A stretch of DNA of 64,000 nt from Argyresthia goedartella (Eukaryota; Arthropoda; Insecta; Lepidoptera; Argyresthiidae). Positions 32,019 to 43,599 of this stretch are shown here, one piece after another; positions within the stretch are counted from its first letter, which is position 1, and each line of letters starts with the position of its first letter. Position numbers and translations under genes: made by a program. The stretch covers positions 21,879,231 through 21,943,230 of the forward strand of contig OX463815.1 of the NCBI GenBank assembly GCA_949825045.1, written 5' to 3'. Below the pieces are notes generated by a model. It did not search any database. It saw only the letters and a program-made list of their open reading frames with translations, and had not been told where the DNA came from.

Positions 32019-32572
32019 AATATATCTGCAACTGCTCCGTTGAAATCCGCAAATATAAGCCTAACTCCTCTGCAGGGACCCAGTGCTTTAGGTGCCAGGC
32101 ATTTGGGCACGCGTCCAGAAACTGCAATCTCCCAGCAAGATGCGAAAAGTGCACCGAAGCTCATCCAACCAGCGAGTGTACTAAGAAAGATAGATCCTCT
32201 CCCGCGCAATGCTGTAACTGTAACGAGTTCCACGCAGCCAACTACAGCAAGTGTAGTGCTCGTACAACGTATGTCCAGCGACTGGCGAAACAACGAAATA
32301 AACAACAGATTGTGCCCATACAACCTCATGCTGCTAATTCAGGCACCATCCAGTCTTCTGGTCCCTCCTGGGCAGACATTGCATCCTCGCAACCTGAACC
32401 TATTCGCAAATCCCAGCGTGAAAATCCCGGTGGCAATCACCAAGATACCACTACGAACGAAATGCTCCAGATTTTAAGTGCTGTTAAAGTTCTCAAAGAA
32501 CGGTTTTCATCATGTGTCACCATGGTTGACAAGGTTATCCTAATCCTGACATATCTAGATAAGCATTTTTAA
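31970..32572 (+). pseudogene. Jockey-like LINE ORF1, zinc-knuckle part
   Basis: Continues ORF1 after the frameshift: LPEGEDILRFRKIKYI, then three Cys/His clusters CFRCQAFGHASRNC, CEKCTEAHPTSEC and CCNCNEFHAANYSKC, as in retroviral nucleocapsid and Jockey ORF1. It ends at TAA 32570-32572, which overlaps an ATG (TAATG, 32570-32574). The remainder is Ser/Gln/Pro-rich, with a leucine-rich C-terminal helix (LQILSAVKVLKERF). Confidence 0.78.
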
Positions 32573-34682
32573 TGAAAATAAGCTACATATCCTCTACTGG
32601 AACGCCGACGGCGTCCGGCCTAAAATACATGAACTTTTACATTTAGCATCCTCTGATCTTTCTATCGATATTATAGCCGTCAGCGAGACCAAGTTATCTG
32701 GAAATTCCACGCTAAGCACGCCGGGTTACACGTGCCATCGTCAAGACAAGCTGTCGTCCGGTAATGGTCAGGGTGTTGCAATACTTGTTAAGTCAGATAT
32801 AAACCATTCTCCGATTCGTATCCCGAAAACAATTTGCCTAGAAGCTGTGGGAGTCGAACTCACTATGTCAGACAAGAAAATCACACTTATTTCTTGCTAC
32901 CAATCCCCTAACAAAACTTTCTGTTCCCAAGATCTTAACTCCTTATGCAAACTAGGTCCCCATGTGATCATTATGGGTGACCTCAATGCCCAACATAGAC
33001 ACTGGAAGTGCCCAAAGACCAACCTGCACGGGAAATTCCTATTTAACCATATGCTTTCAAATGATAACCTCATTCACGCCCCGCCCACTCCTACTCTAGT
33101 CCACTACAACAAGGAATATATGCCGACGACTCCTGACCTAGCCCTCAGTATTAATATTGATTCGATCTCAAATATGCGTACCATCCCTGCGCTTTCGTCT
33201 AACCATTTACCTGTTCACTTCTGCTTGTATGGTTCTATCCCTAGAAAGAATCATACCTTCTATCGCTATGGTGAGGCAAACTGGAAGGAGTTTCGATCCT
33301 ATCTGGACACGAACATAACACTTAGCTCCCAAACTTTCAAAAGTTCCTCGGATATTGACGAAGGAATACAGCTGCTAACCAACGTTCTGACCGTAGCCAG
33401 AGAAAAGTCCGTCCCAAAAGGGACAACAAACTATAAAACTACTCCCCTGCCTCACGAAATACGAAAGCAAATTAAAATTAAAAACAGGCTACGCAGACTT
33501 GAACAAAGCGAACCTAACCCTATCATTCGGCGCCATATTCGATCAAAAATCAACTGCATCCAAGAAAACGTCAACATGTCCATAAAAAATCACAATGACC
33601 GCATCTGGAATTCGAAACTAGCTAAAGTTGATCACCCCTCATCTGACTTGTGGCGCCTAGCTAAGTCCTTGCGCTCCAAGGTTACTTCAATTCCCCCACT
33701 AAAAAGAGATACCAATACCTACAGCCTAACAAAAAACACAGACGAACAATGTGAAGTCCTGGCAAAAGCATTTCATAACAACATGTGTCTAACTAAAGAC
33801 TGGCAAAGCGGCGTCACGGAATCCACGGTGTCATCATCTGTCAGAAAAATTCACGACTACTTACCAACGTCTCTTTCTTGCCCTATTCGCCCTAATGAAA
33901 TCGTAAAACACCTTCGATACCTTAAGCGACGCAAAGCACCTGGCCCTGATAACCTTCACAATATTCTTCTAAAGAACATCTCCCGAAAAACCGTTGTTTA
34001 CCTCGTCAAAATTTTTAATGGATGCCTCATGCTTGCATATTTTCCGAATCCCTGGAAAGTAGCTAAAGTTATCCCGGTACTAAAAAATGGCAAGGACGAC
34101 TCCGTTGGCTCCAGCTATAGACCCATTAGTCTCTTGTCCTCACTTAGCAAGCTCTTCGAATCTCTAATATACAAACGCCTACAGACCGCCACTACCCACC
34201 TGATAAGAAACGAGCAATTTGGTTTTCGTAAACACCACTCTACGACCCAACAACTCGCCCGCGTTGCGGATCATGTTAGTCACCACCTCAACCTTAACCA
34301 GTCCACCGGGATGTTCCTGTTGGACCTGGAAAAGGCATTTGACACCGTCTGGCACCATGGCCTATTACATAAACTTATATTGTATGATACTCCCCTTCCC
34401 CTAGTCAAGTTAATACACAGCTACTTAATAAATCGACAGTTCTTCGTTTCGATCGGTGATGTTCACTCTGGTTATCAAATTATTCCTGCTGGAGTCCCAC
34501 AGGGCTCAATTCTAGGTCCCTACCTCTTTCTTATGTTCATAAACGACATCCCGGTACAAACGCGTACCAAACTCGCTTGTTTCGCAGACGATACTGCTTC
34601 CCTGACTTCCTCAAGTGACATCGATCTTGTCATAAGCAGGCTCCAACTCTCACTTATCGGCCTACATGACTATTTTACTTAG
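32559..34682 (+). pseudogene. Jockey-like LINE ORF2, endonuclease and RT palm
   Basis: Open in one frame from 32559. Endonuclease: LHILYWNADGVRPKIHEL, IIAVSETKLSG, GVAILVKSD, LISCYQSPNK, VIIMGDLNAQHRHWKC and LSSNHLPVHFCL (catalytic Asn, Glu, Tyr, GDxNA, SxxH blocks). RT: RKAPGPDNLHNILLKN, VIPVLKNGKDD, YRPISLLSSLSKLFESL, EQFGFRKHHSTTQQLARV, FLLDLEKAFDTVWHHG (A), AGVPQGSILGPYLFLMFIND (B), ACFADDTASLT (C, intact). It lacks an in-frame ATG near its start; the ATG of the overlapping TAATG is one frame off, implying a 1-base indel in the A-rich run after it. An in-frame TAG at 34680-34682 truncates the protein. Confidence 0.82.
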
Positions 34683-35291
34683 CGGAAACTAAAGCTCAAC
34701 GAAACAAAAACAGAGGCGATAATGTTTACAAGGGCACGAAAACCACCCGACAGACAGCTTCTTATATGTGGCCATCCTATTGAATGGCAACCCTCGGTTA
34801 AATACCTAGGGGTCCATCTAGATACCAAACTTAACTGGTCGAAACATACCGGGATAACCCGGTCCAAGGGTATCAAAGCCATGGGTGCTCTTAGTCCCAT
34901 CTTCAACAGAAAAAGCTGCTTGAGCTCAGCCACCAAGCTAAGCATATACTGCACCCTTATCAGGCCATGCTTAACCTACGCTTGCCCTGTCTGGAGTGGA
35001 ACCTGCAAAACGAATTACGCGAAACTTCAAGTCTTGCAAAACAAAGCTGTAAAAATCGCATTTAATACTCCCTTCTGCACTAACCTAACCAAACTTCACA
35101 ATCGAATAAAACTGCCTTCCCTAAGTGACTTCATACTTAAACAGACGAAACGCTTCTATCTTCACAAAACTCCTTCCCATGAAAATGAACTTGTCTCGCT
35201 GATCGCACAAACCCGCTACCATAATCTCAACTACATCGATAGATATAATCGATACAAGTTGCCCCATCACTTGATCCTGAGCGAGCTATGA
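34683..35291 (+). pseudogene. Jockey-like LINE ORF2, RT thumb and C-terminus
   Basis: Same frame as the preceding segment after the in-frame TAG: KLKLNETKTEAIMFTRARK, VKYLGVHLDTKLNWSKH (motif D/E), LIRPCLTYACPVWSGTCK, LQVLQNKAVKIAFNTPF and a short tail to TGA. The TAG probably replaced a Trp codon (TGG to TAG would be a single change), since W-R-K-L-K-L-N is the expected pattern. Confidence 0.78.
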
Positions 35292-35922
35292 CGCAGCTCT
35301 TTGTTCTCGCGCGTCGCTTGCTCGGCCCGGGCGCCGCCGCGCAATTCAATATGTAATATTGTTCACTGGGTAATAGTGCCCACTGTTTATGTTATGGTTA
35401 ATAATCTGTATAGTGCTATATCTTGCGGGCATATCGTACCAAATGTCTAAAACGTAAGCCTAGCATTCTGTGCGTCAACTAGTGATTGTGGCTCTGTGAT
35501 TTGCATGGGCCCTTACCCGCCGGTATTGTGTTATATTCATATATCACGCGCATGCGCATCACCCGGCCACAACACCTAGCTTTCCCCACGATTATAAAAG
35601 ATATTTCTCCTACAAAACCCAAGTAAATCTCCAGTCTAACTAGTCTGAAGAGTGTATTTAGTTTAATTCTTGGACGCCACAAAATGAACAATATACGAAA
35701 TTGTCATTATCTAAATGTACCCTCATCGGTCACCAACCAGAATTTTGTTAAGATTCAAAGAGACACATATACATACCATTTATTAAGTCTTAGAAGGTGT
35801 ATTTAGCCTGTAGCACATAATTCTACATTTATGTTAGGTGTCACTCTGTATTCTGTGCGCACAAATCTGTAAATTGCATTTAAATAAACGAACTTTTAAA
35901 TTGAATTGAAACCCTGGCTTGC

Positions 35923-36382
35923 CAAGAGAGAATCGGACTGGCCGCACAGCCATGTAGTAGTATCTTCGGATCATGGCCCCAGAGCGGCCGTGCATGTTGC
36001 CCAGAAGGCTGAGGACCCTGACGCCGGGTTTCTGCTGGACCGGTATAGCTCACTTGACAAGTTGATAAACGTGTCCACTTGGATTAGGAGATTCGCTCGA
36101 AATTGTCGTACTCCTCGCGATCAGCGAACGTTGAACCCTATTCTGACTCCGGCAGAGCGAAACGAGTCGCTGTTGAATTTGGTCCGGTTGGTACAGTCCT
36201 CGAAGTTTGGGGCAGAATTGGAGATTATACGAAGTGGACGTTCGAAATTGAAGGGAGCCGTCGCGCGTCTCAACCCCTTTGTTGATTCGACCGGGTTACT
36301 TCGGGTAGGAGGGAGATTGCGCAATGCGAATCTGTCGTATTCGGCTCGTCACCCACTTCTGCTCCCAAGGGGGGACAGTTAG
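35923..36382 (+). pseudogene. pol: BEL1 pol, part 2: RNase H-integrase linker
   Basis: Resumes BEL1 pol after the LINE: RESDWPHSHVVVSSDHGPRA, GFLLDRYSSLDKLINVSTWI, LNPILTPAERNESLLNLVRL, GRLRNANLSYSARHPLLL. It ends at TAG because of a 1-base frameshift in the A/G run near 36,370. The region corresponds to the linker and start of the integrase zinc-binding domain. BEL2 has lost the part from 36053 on. Confidence 0.8.
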
Positions 36383-36387
36383 TTGAA

Positions 36388-37296
36388 TTGCTGGTGACTG
36401 ATCGTCATATTAAAAACGCGCATGCCGGCTGTAACGCGTTGTTGGCCACGCTCCAGCGGGAGTTTTGGATCTTATCTGCCCGCCGTGTCATACGGAACAT
36501 CGTGTTTCGGTGCATGCCTTGTTATCGACTTAAGGCTGCCACGATGCAACCTCTCATGGGGGACTTGCCCCCTGATCGTGTGAATGAGGTCAGACCGTTT
36601 TCAGGTGTTGGTACGGATTTTGCAGGACCGTTTATGGTGAAGAGTTCACGATTGCGTACCGCTAGGCAATACAAGGCGTACCTATGTGTGTTTGTTTGTT
36701 TATCCACCAAGGCGGTACATCTCGAGCTCGTTGCTGATCTCTCGACAGAGGCTTTCATTGCTTGTTTGGATAGGTTTGTTCCTCGAAGGGGACTTCCAAC
36801 TTTGATCCGCTCTGATAACGGCACTAACTACATCGGTGCGGAACGATACTTACGAGAGATAGTCAACTTTTTGAATGTAAATAAAGTGGATATTGGAACG
36901 GCCCTCTCCCGTCGGGGTATACAGTGGACCTTCAGCCCACCGATTTGCCCCTACTGGGGTGGGATTTTTGAGGCCGTAGTTAAGTCAGCTAAGACGCACT
37001 TGGGGCGTATAGTAGGTCAGACCGCGCTGACTTTTGAGGAGCTCGCGACATTGTTTTGTAAGATCGAGGCCGTTCTCAATTCGCGACCGTTGTGTCCGCT
37101 CAGCTCGGATCCAAATGACCTGGAGGCTCTGACCCCAGGCCATTTCTTGATAGGACAGCCACTTAACGCGTTGCCCGAGCACCCCTTCGAGGGAGTGAAA
37201 TTGTATCGGTTGTCAAGGTATCAGATGTTGCAGCAGTTTACTCAGAATTTCTGGAAGCGTTGGTCGCTCGAGTATCTGCATATCTTACAACCTTAA
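36388..37296 (+). pseudogene. pol: BEL1 pol, part 3: integrase
   Basis: Zinc-binding HHCC: HIKNAHAGC ... VFRCMPCYRLK. The catalytic core has the full D,D-E set: GVGTDFAGPF (Asp codon 36615), LIRSDNGTNY (Asp 36814) and WGGIFEAVVKSAK (Glu 36970). ALTPGHFLIGQPLN and NFWKRWSLEYLHIL follow, the usual BEL/Pao C-terminal block. It terminates early at TAA 37296 because 5 bases present in BEL2 (after ttacaa) are missing near 37,290. Confidence 0.85.
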
Positions 37297-37500
37297 GTGG
37301 ACTGACAAAACCAGCCCCCCTAGTGTTGGTGACCTCGTTCTGGTTAAGGATGCTAACCTACCGCCACTACGTTGGCGCAGGGGGCGCATTGTTAACTTGT
37401 TCCCTGGCAAGGACGGGACCCCCCGGTCTGCAGAGGTTCTAGTAGGAGGCTCGGTTCTAAAACGAGCGGTAGCAACGTTGTCTCGGCTGCCCGTAGATTA
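37297..37500 (+). pseudogene. pol: BEL1 pol, part 4: integrase C-terminal tail
   Basis: In the shifted frame the last residues continue (KWTDKTSPPSVGDLVLVKD, LPPLRWRRGRIVNLFPGKDG, ATLSRLPVD) to the natural stop TAG at 37498-37500. It matches BEL2 44176-44380 on the minus strand. Confidence 0.82.
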
Positions 37501-37502
37501 GG

Positions 37503-37522
37503 GGACAGGTGGGTGCCTGTCC
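37503..37522 (+). promoter_or_regulatory. Conserved hairpin before the BEL1 3' LTR
   Basis: GGACAGG-TGGGTG-CCTGTCC, a perfect 7-bp stem with a 6-base loop, lies 2 bases after the pol stop and 11 bases before the LTR. It is conserved at BEL2 44155-44174. It occupies the polypurine-tract region, where plus-strand DNA synthesis is primed. Confidence 0.5.
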
Positions 37523-37533
37523 GGGCGGGTGAT

Positions 37534-38078
37534 TGTTCGATTCCAAATCGATATTCGATCGATGATTTCTGAACGGCCATTTTGAATTTGACGTTGCTGC
37601 CAACCTAGCAGTTTTTTGACAACTGACAGACGAAAGCCCTCGCAATGTAAACGCGTTTTGGTTAGGGTATTGAAATTAAATCGCAGGCCATCTGGAATGT
37701 ATTCGGGTTTCCCTGAGGATTGTCTATATAGCTGAGTGTGTTGTGGTTCCCCGAACCAGATAAAATTCGTATTTACGTGGCCGATTGATTTTTACCACGT
37801 AACATAACCTGTGTTGGAACACTGTGCTCGTTGAAGCTGGCCCGCCAGTCATAGGAGGTTGGCTGAAGAACCTGTCTACCAAGAAGAGCCTAGGGTGCAC
37901 CCGGGCCTTGCAGACAGACAGGAGGTTGACTGGACCGAAGCACAGACCAGGTTAGATCGACCCCAATTACTTCAGCTCGGTGAATCGCCGACGTTCACGC
38001 TTCTTGGCAACTGATCGTTACGCTACCTCGTAGCTGATGGGCCCCTACGAGGTCATTAGGTGCTGAGAAGCCTGAACA
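37534..38078 (+). repeat. BEL1 3' LTR
   Basis: 545 bp, TGTTCG...CCTGAACA, followed by the target-site copy GGTAC (38079-38083). It differs from the 5' LTR at 9 positions spread along the length. Confidence 0.93.
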
Positions 38079-38083
38079 GGTAC

Positions 38084-40014
38084 TTTTAAAAAACGGTTAC
38101 AGAAAGTCAACTCTTTACCCCTCTTTAGTTAATGATTACGAATGTTTGGATACCCACTGCGAGATTTCAGTATAATAGCATGTCAAGGCGAATCTACACA
38201 CGACAGTAGTGCTCGCAGTTAGTCGCGGTTCGGGTAACCCGTGCGGATACCCGTGACTTTTCAGCACAAGAAAAAGTCATTCTTCATGCCCCAATAACTA
38301 ACTGCCTGGTACTCGAGACTGTTCTGCAGCACCTATCGAAATTTATGTTAATATTCGTTGTACTACAGACTGATTAGTTAGTAGTAGTTAAGTTAGTGGC
38401 TAGTAGGGAAAATTAATAAGTTGTTAATGTATTTTTTGGTTCTTTTATATATTGACTCTGTGTAACATGCTCTAAAGACCGAAAGCGACATGTCAATATT
38501 GAATGGAGTTGAGTGCTAAGTTGTTGCTCTCTCTCCCATTTTAAACTACCCGGTTTATTCTAAATTCCAGTTTGATTTTAGCACTTTCCTCCGGGTACCC
38601 GCCATCTTACAAATACTCGTTCGTCGGGTATTATAAACCCTACTGGTGAGCAACGGGGCCGACAGTGACAAGTGATCCGTCACAGGACCGCGTCTTACAT
38701 GGGAGACGTCGCGGCTTACACGGATTTGAGCAGAGCCCTGACGTCACCAGTGACTGATAGTGTTGTGCCACGCAGATTTTCTATAGTAATTAAGTCGGTC
38801 GGCATTGGAACGGGTACAGTTTGATATATCTCCGGTTTTAGATGTTTATATGTTTTTGACGACGCTGTTTCCGCTGTTTTCGACGGTATAGTGCCTGGAG
38901 TACCTGTTTATACTATACCTAAAAATGTTGATGATTGTTTTTATAGATTTTTTTGCGGTACTTTATGATATTTGGGTGCGACTGCATGACTGCCGATTCA
39001 AAGTTTGAGTAATTTACATATAATTAAAGTTAAGTCTCTAGGTCTAAGAGGAGCAATACAATCATTACGTTTCTGATATCAATCGCAATATCATGCCAAT
39101 TTATTGATTAAGTCGAACAATCACATCGCTAGAAAAGACAGCTCGTGTAAAATAAACTTGTCCTGGTTGAGCGCTTTTTCAATTTGACAGGTATCGCCAT
39201 TGATATCATAAATACATACTATGAACTAATTTCAGGGAAAGCACCAAACCAAGCATACATATTTTAAAATAAAATCATGACCAAGTCAACAAAAACAATA
39301 TGTTGATGTATTTCTGTCGTTATTTTCGTGAGCACTCATTTTAAATTTCAGCTACAAGCATCAAGCGCGATATCGTACATTGTATTGTGAAAGTCTGAAC
39401 GAACCATCCTTTGCAACGAAGCATATATTGTCCTTAGTTTTTCAGTAGAATAAAACAGAAGTTGTTTATGACTTTACGTACAGGCTAATCTATAGTTGCA
39501 ACTTTGTACCCTGACAATAAAACAGCAATACTCTCCTCATAGCTCTATCTCTTTCTCTTAGCGCCATTATTCGACCGCAGGGTCAATAAACCGTTCCTCG
39601 AAAGCGATTCATTTGAGACACGTTGGTTTATAACAATAGGTTTTATTACAGGTCAAGACAAAGGCGAACGTTATGTTGAATTCAGCGTCTTATCTTGAAA
39701 CAGATATAACTTTTATTTTCAATGCGAAACGTAGACTTGCTGGCTACGTGCTTTGCACTACAAACTTGCAATCTACAAAACGATTTAATACATTATCGGA
39801 TACACCTGGAATCTAATACTATTTTCACAGGTAAGTCCACAAAATTAAATAATAATAAAAAAATAAAAAAAGACGACATCAAATTACTCGTAACTCAAAA
39901 GTAAGAAATATCATTTTTATACATACACGAAATAAACTAGCCAAACCAATTCAAACGTAGGTACAAAAACATATTTTTTAGTTAGGTGCCAGGCAAGTTG
40001 TAAAGTTTTACCAT
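38084..40014. other. Unassigned non-coding DNA
   Basis: No ORF over 60 codons with recognisable content, and no repeat identified. Probably intergenic flank between the two BEL insertions. Confidence 0.3.
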
Positions 40015-40225
40015 AACATCATCATCATCATATATTAATGGGGTCTTGTCGTCCCCTGTCGTTGCAGCAACCTCCAGTACTCTCTGTCTTGGGCCTTGGT
40101 CTTCATCTCCTGGTACGATCCACTAAGGCTCCAAATCTTTAGTTGGTCTGTATATCTTCCCCTAGGACGCTCTCGCTGGCGTTTGCCCTCAAGCTTGCCC
40201 TCTTTAATTGTAAGGAGGAGTCCTC
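40015..40225. repeat. Dispersed repeat starting (atc)n 'tcatcatcatc'
   Basis: The tcatcatcatcat start and the ggggtcttgtcgtcccctgtcg / ctctctgtcttgggccttggtcttc words are of the type dispersed in lepidopteran genomes, possibly an RTE-like LINE end. Assigned from memory of word content only. Confidence 0.4.
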
Positions 40226-40554
40226 CATAACACCAAGCACAAAAAAAAATATTCGACGTTTGAAGTTAATTCGTAAATATGTTATATATTACTTTTCAAT
40301 TAATTTGCAATTGACTTATTTATTTTTTATAATTTTTATTTCGTAATTTTTAGTTTTATGCAAAGACAGAAACATCTAAACAAAATACAGAAACATCTAA
40401 ACAATGAAAGTGTCACAATGATATTAACATCCTTTGTTGAGTAGCTTGCTTGCTCATATATGCCTGATAATGTGTAAAGTATTTGTAAAAGTTTTTGATT
40501 ACCAAAGATTACCAAAAACGCGTCTATTTTACTACCAATAAATTCGAAATGACT

Positions 40555-40758
40555 GCCAGAATGGATAAATGTCCACCAAATTGTGTTTGGATAAATGATC
40601 ACCAAACTTCTTTTTATGTTTTGTGTACTTACACACTTTGTGTGATAAAGGGGGCTTCGCTTCGCTCACCCCCTTTACCCTCCACTTAAGCTACCGCAGT
40701 ATTTTGCCCTGATATTTTTTGCAACTTTTGGTGTTCATTTATCCATTTTGGGTCGGAA
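40555..40758. repeat. Palindromic repeat enclosing a fragment of the TTAA MITE
   Basis: ccagaatggataaatg at 40555 and its near reverse complement catttatccattttggg at 40735 bound a 200-bp segment; ggataaatg-N3-caccaaa also recurs at 40591. The middle (40645-40722) carries gggcttcgcttcgctcaccc and ccgcagtattttgccctg, the core shared with the MITEs at 25.7 and 50.7 kb. Confidence 0.5.
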
Positions 40759-41084
40759 AAAATAATTTTGGTGATCATTATATTTGTTGCCAAAGTTTTT
40801 TTTCATTTTACATGTCTCCTAACCAACTAAAATATTAGGAACAACTTACTAACTTTTAGGAGCACTAATAGATGGAGCACTATGGGTTATCGCTCCATCT
40901 CGTTTAAAACCCAGCTTCGTTGGTTGCTCACAAAAACTTGGACTCCCGAAGATGTCACTATTAAAGTTTGATCAGTGCAAAAGTTTTAATTGCCAGTGAA
41001 CACGACGTAGACATCGGTACAGATATTACCCGCGCAGATTAGGAGAGAACTGGGACTGGGAGCGAAAACGCATTATATCATTAT

Positions 41085-41263
41085 CACCGTGGCCAGCACA
41101 CGTCGACCCACTGCTGGGCATAATAGACCTCTTCTCTTCATCCCAAACATATAAATATCCAAGACCCAGGGTACTTTTTCCTTCTTCCTCGGCCAGTCTT
41201 CGAACCCGGGACCCCCCGGTGAGACGCAGAGCCTCGACCTCTACGCCACAGAGGTTGTCGAGT
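41085..41263 (-). repeat. tRNA-derived SINE copy
   Basis: Minus strand: A-box-like TGTGGCGTAGAGG, B-box-like GGGTTCGAAGAC, then ggtcttggatatttatatg and the block ending cccagcagtgggtcgacg. Same head type and body words as the SINEs near 58.2 and 58.9 kb. Confidence 0.6.
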
Positions 41264-43080
41264 TACAGGATTATATTAATAAGAAATCTATATTTAAAAA
41301 AAACAAACAAACAGAGAGGCAGTAGAGGCACAATTATGCCCATGTTTATAGTTTCCTGACCATGTTTTCCATATCCAAGATCTATGATACAACCTGATTT
41401 TAACATAATTTTGCTGCTTTGTGGTCCCGTCTCCGATCCCAAGTCTACCTTTTTGCAGGGCTAAGCAAACACACATACACACTCACTGCATTCGATGTTA
41501 ATATTATTTATTAAGATATATTTTTATAATTCTATTTTTAGACTCCAATTAGTTTGTTGATTCTTCTCCAGATCTAAACTTACAGCGAGATGGTCCCTGA
41601 CCTGTGCAGGAATTGATGTAATAGTTTGTCCTAAACATAGAACTAATCTACATTAGATAAAAGAAAATCTGTAATTACTATTTCAAATAATAAACACTTT
41701 TGAACTTTGAAGTTAGGGTGGTGTCTTTGGGACCTGGTTCTCCATTCTTAGTTCCAAAGCGGTGATGTACTCCAGAGTGAATGCCTGTCAAACGTGGGAA
41801 CCCCTACCCCACACACAAAAAGCGCGGTATTTCTAATCGGGAACGCAGAGGCACAGATCGGTGACACGACGCTGGATTACTTTATCAACTTATCAATCTC
41901 CGACTGAACGGACTATAGGAAACTTTCCTCAGAGCGCATCGGGAATCATTTGAAGTAAGGTAAACTGCTCCTTCGTTGGGCACCTGAAAGAGGCACTTTT
42001 GTACTTGTGTTGTGTGCCTTGGTGCACATTGCCGACAATATAAATGAGTGAGTACGGACGGCACATTCTCTCTAGTATAAGATCCATCCCTATTTACCTC
42101 TGGGTCTCTACTCACCCCATCTTACCGTACCATTAGGATTTGTTAGTATATTTTCACAAAAGCATTTTTTGCGCAGTTAGTGGAGTCATTTGGTAGTTTG
42201 TCTAGAAATTTATCTGGGACTTTTGAAAATCAATGATTTTATAGAATGATAAAATAGTTTTTTCACCTTTTTAGCATATTTTTCTTATTAGTCTTTTGAC
42301 GAAATGTACTGAAATATCCTATAATTTCTTGTTTGAACCTGTTTTTGTGAAGTTAAAAGTGTCGCAAAGTCATGCATGGCTATTAAAACGCCACCACGCG
42401 GTAGGAGTAAGCAGCGCATTTTTTATGCTTCCATAGCTGAGGTGCTCAATGGGACTTTTACACTAAGTTTATTTTACTCTTTGACTGAGCCTTTACTGTC
42501 CGTCCGTCCGTCTGATGGTCCGCCATTCTGTTCGTTAGTCCGTTCTTACGTCTGCTTATTAGCGGGTTATATCACATGATCGTAATAAGTAGATAGTTGA
42601 GATTTTCAGAAATTGTGTATTTTATTGCAGCTGTAGTTATCAATTACCACCCACAAGCGATTTCAAAAATTGACGGGACACGCCAACAGATATGTATTTT
42701 TTACTTTTTTTCTCGTACGCGATGTTTTTCTTGATGTTACTAAAATTTACGGTGACTGATTATTTTCATTACTTGTGTTACGAATACCTTGCTTCTTGCC
42801 GAAGTTCATGGTTCTAGGCCCATGGAACCAGTACTCTAAAGACTACATTTTATGTTGCAGTATGCAGCAATATTGTGACATATCTTTCCATCGCGTTGAC
42901 TAGAAGTATTTTTTTTACATAAACAAGTAATTTATATCAGCTTTAATTTTATACCTTTACTTGTTCCTGAGAAAATAGTCTAAGTACGTTAGATTTTTCA
43001 TACACTAAAAAAAATATACATGCCATGTATGATTGTATGTATGTATATGATATAAAAGCTGTATGTATGTTCGGGTCAAA
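41264..43080. other. Unassigned non-coding DNA
   Basis: Only short ORFs. The block 41318-41480 (gaggcacaattatgccc ...) shares words with 51470-51500. ggtccgtccgtccg-like words occur near 42,500. Confidence 0.3.
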
Positions 43081-43084
43081 TCTT

Positions 43085-43280
43085 TCGGGAGTCAGAGTCA
43101 TTTTATTTTTATTTTTTATTGAATATAAATAAATAAATTATCTTATTCAACGTCAAAATTATACTTACTTATAACTAAAAGTCAATTTTTTTTTATATAA
43201 AAAAAAGACTACACCGTTTCGGAAGGTGGGCCTCGGGGTTAAGAAGAAACGGCAAGAAACTCCCCCATACCTTTTTTTTT
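43085..43280 (-). repeat. LINE or SINE 3' end-like repeat
   Basis: The minus strand reads agtttcttgccgtttcttctt, a word type common at lepidopteran LINE/SINE ends, followed by an A/T tail. Identity uncertain. Confidence 0.35.
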
Positions 43281-43599
43281 TATTTTTTCGGGTCAAAATT
43301 GACCCACTGCGCGATTTCCGATTGAATTGAAATTTAGCTTTTATCTAAATCGGATGTCAATACAATATTTTATGATATGGAGCTGATCTGATGAACTCTG
43401 TAACAAAACAACTTTGGGCTTATTTGATTCATGTTCGCATGAACTTTAGTTTAAAATGATATCCAGGGTCTGATGTTGAATCCGGAAGGTGGTCATGGGA
43501 ACTCTGTAATAAAACGACGCAACCCTACCGAGTTTGGGCTCTTTTAATTCGTCCTGACAAGTACCTCTGGTCCTAGATTAGATTTTTAGTCATAGCTAT

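Larger units (their letters stand above)
31193..35910 (+). mobile_element. Jockey-like LINE inserted in BEL1 pol
   Basis: Flanked by a perfect 12-bp duplication accctggcttgc (31181-31192 and 35911-35922) of BEL pol sequence; BEL2 carries the empty site (about 45,130). 4.7 kb, apparently full length: 5' UTR about 170 bp, ORF1 with PRE_C2HC and zinc knuckles, ORF2 with endonuclease and RT, a 620-bp 3' UTR with a GC-rich stretch at 35,300-35,345, and a tail ending aaattgaattgaa. Inactivated by one frameshift in ORF1, one at the ORF2 start and one in-frame TAG. Confidence 0.9.
26009..38078 (+). mobile_element. BEL/Pao LTR retrotransposon BEL1 (full provirus with nested LINE)
   Basis: 5-bp target-site duplication GGTAC (26004-26008 and 38079-38083), two 545-bp LTRs with TG start, and gag-pol between them in the order gag, protease, RT, RNase H, integrase, which is the BEL/Pao order. 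Without the nested Jockey-like LINE (31,193-35,910 plus one 12-bp duplication) it measures about 7.34 kb. LTRs differ at 9 of 545 positions by my count (about 1.7 percent). Lesions: a 1-base expansion in a C-run of gag, YVND in RT, the LINE, a frameshift near 36,370 and a 5-base deletion near 37,290. A deleted relative lies inverted at 43,600-48,800. Confidence 0.92.
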
